Shown: piece after piece, positions 22,490-22,508 of the stretch
How positions within the stretch are numbered: the stretch's first letter is position 1
Layout: each line of letters starts with the position of its first letter
Assembly (NCBI GenBank): GCA_900772845.1
Contig: CAAGSD010000058.1
Coordinates: 1 to 22,508 of the forward strand
Origin: Lachnospiraceae bacterium
Lineage (GTDB): Bacteria > Bacillota > Clostridia > Lachnospirales > Lachnospiraceae
Length of the DNA stretch: 22,508 nt
Direction: 5' to 3'
Program-made: the position numbers and the translations under genes
The notes under the pieces: model-generated
Seen by the model: the letters and a program-made list of their open reading frames with translations, nothing else
Told to the model about the DNA's origin: nothing
Databases searched by the model: none

Positions 22490-22508
22490 ATACGGCGACA
22501 GCCGTCAA

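Noticed and set aside
1..22508. CRISPR array, tRNA, rRNA, prophage or intact insertion sequence
   Set aside because: No evenly spaced direct repeats, no tRNA cloverleaf, and no integrase or transposase gene was seen. The genes tile almost the whole window.

Overview
The window looks like a chromosomal housekeeping region of a Clostridia member of the Bacillota, most likely Lachnospiraceae. That placement is an inference. It rests on moderate GC, strong AGGAGG-type ribosome binding sites, a tyrosyl T-box leader, vegetative TTGACA/TATAAT promoters with 17-bp spacers, Bacillus-like gene order around trmD/rplS/rbgA/rnhB, and a long 399-residue PRPP synthetase. Nearly everything is on the minus strand; only prs is clearly on the plus strand.

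Layout in plus coordinates. 1-158: a hairpin-rich segment of unknown nature ending in a shared terminator-like stem. 159-1812: tyrS with a full T-box leader and a consensus promoter. 1828-6326: an operon transcribed as radical SAM/PDZ/DUF512 protein, der, plsY, gpsA, from a promoter whose -35 box abuts that of the divergent prs promoter. 6315-7715: prs with a structured 5' leader and a bidirectional terminator. 7739-17413: a long minus-strand run starting at a good promoter and transcribed as lepB, rbgA, lepB, rnhB, a FliK-like protein, a FlhB C-terminal-like protein, yraN, pgeF, response regulator, histidine kinase. 17476-17986: rplS with its own promoter, leader and terminator. 17994-22373: ylxM, ffh, rpsP, khpA, a terminator, then rimM and trmD.

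How the genes fit together: the right half joins ribosome biogenesis and translation (rpsP, rimM, trmD, rplS, rbgA, khpA) with protein targeting and export (ylxM/ffh SRP and two type I signal peptidases). The left half joins ribosome assembly (der), phospholipid precursor synthesis (plsY, gpsA), tRNA charging (tyrS) and nucleotide precursor supply (prs).

The most unusual items are the following. (1) TrmD carries a complete C-terminal GNAT acetyltransferase domain in one uninterrupted frame. (2) A FliK-like and a FlhB C-terminal-like protein sit together with no flagellar gene in view and are separated by a 16-bp perfect hairpin. (3) The prs and DUF512-der-plsY-gpsA promoters have directly abutting -35 boxes. 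(4) The left edge has a cluster of hairpins. No CRISPR array, tRNA, rRNA or intact insertion sequence was seen.
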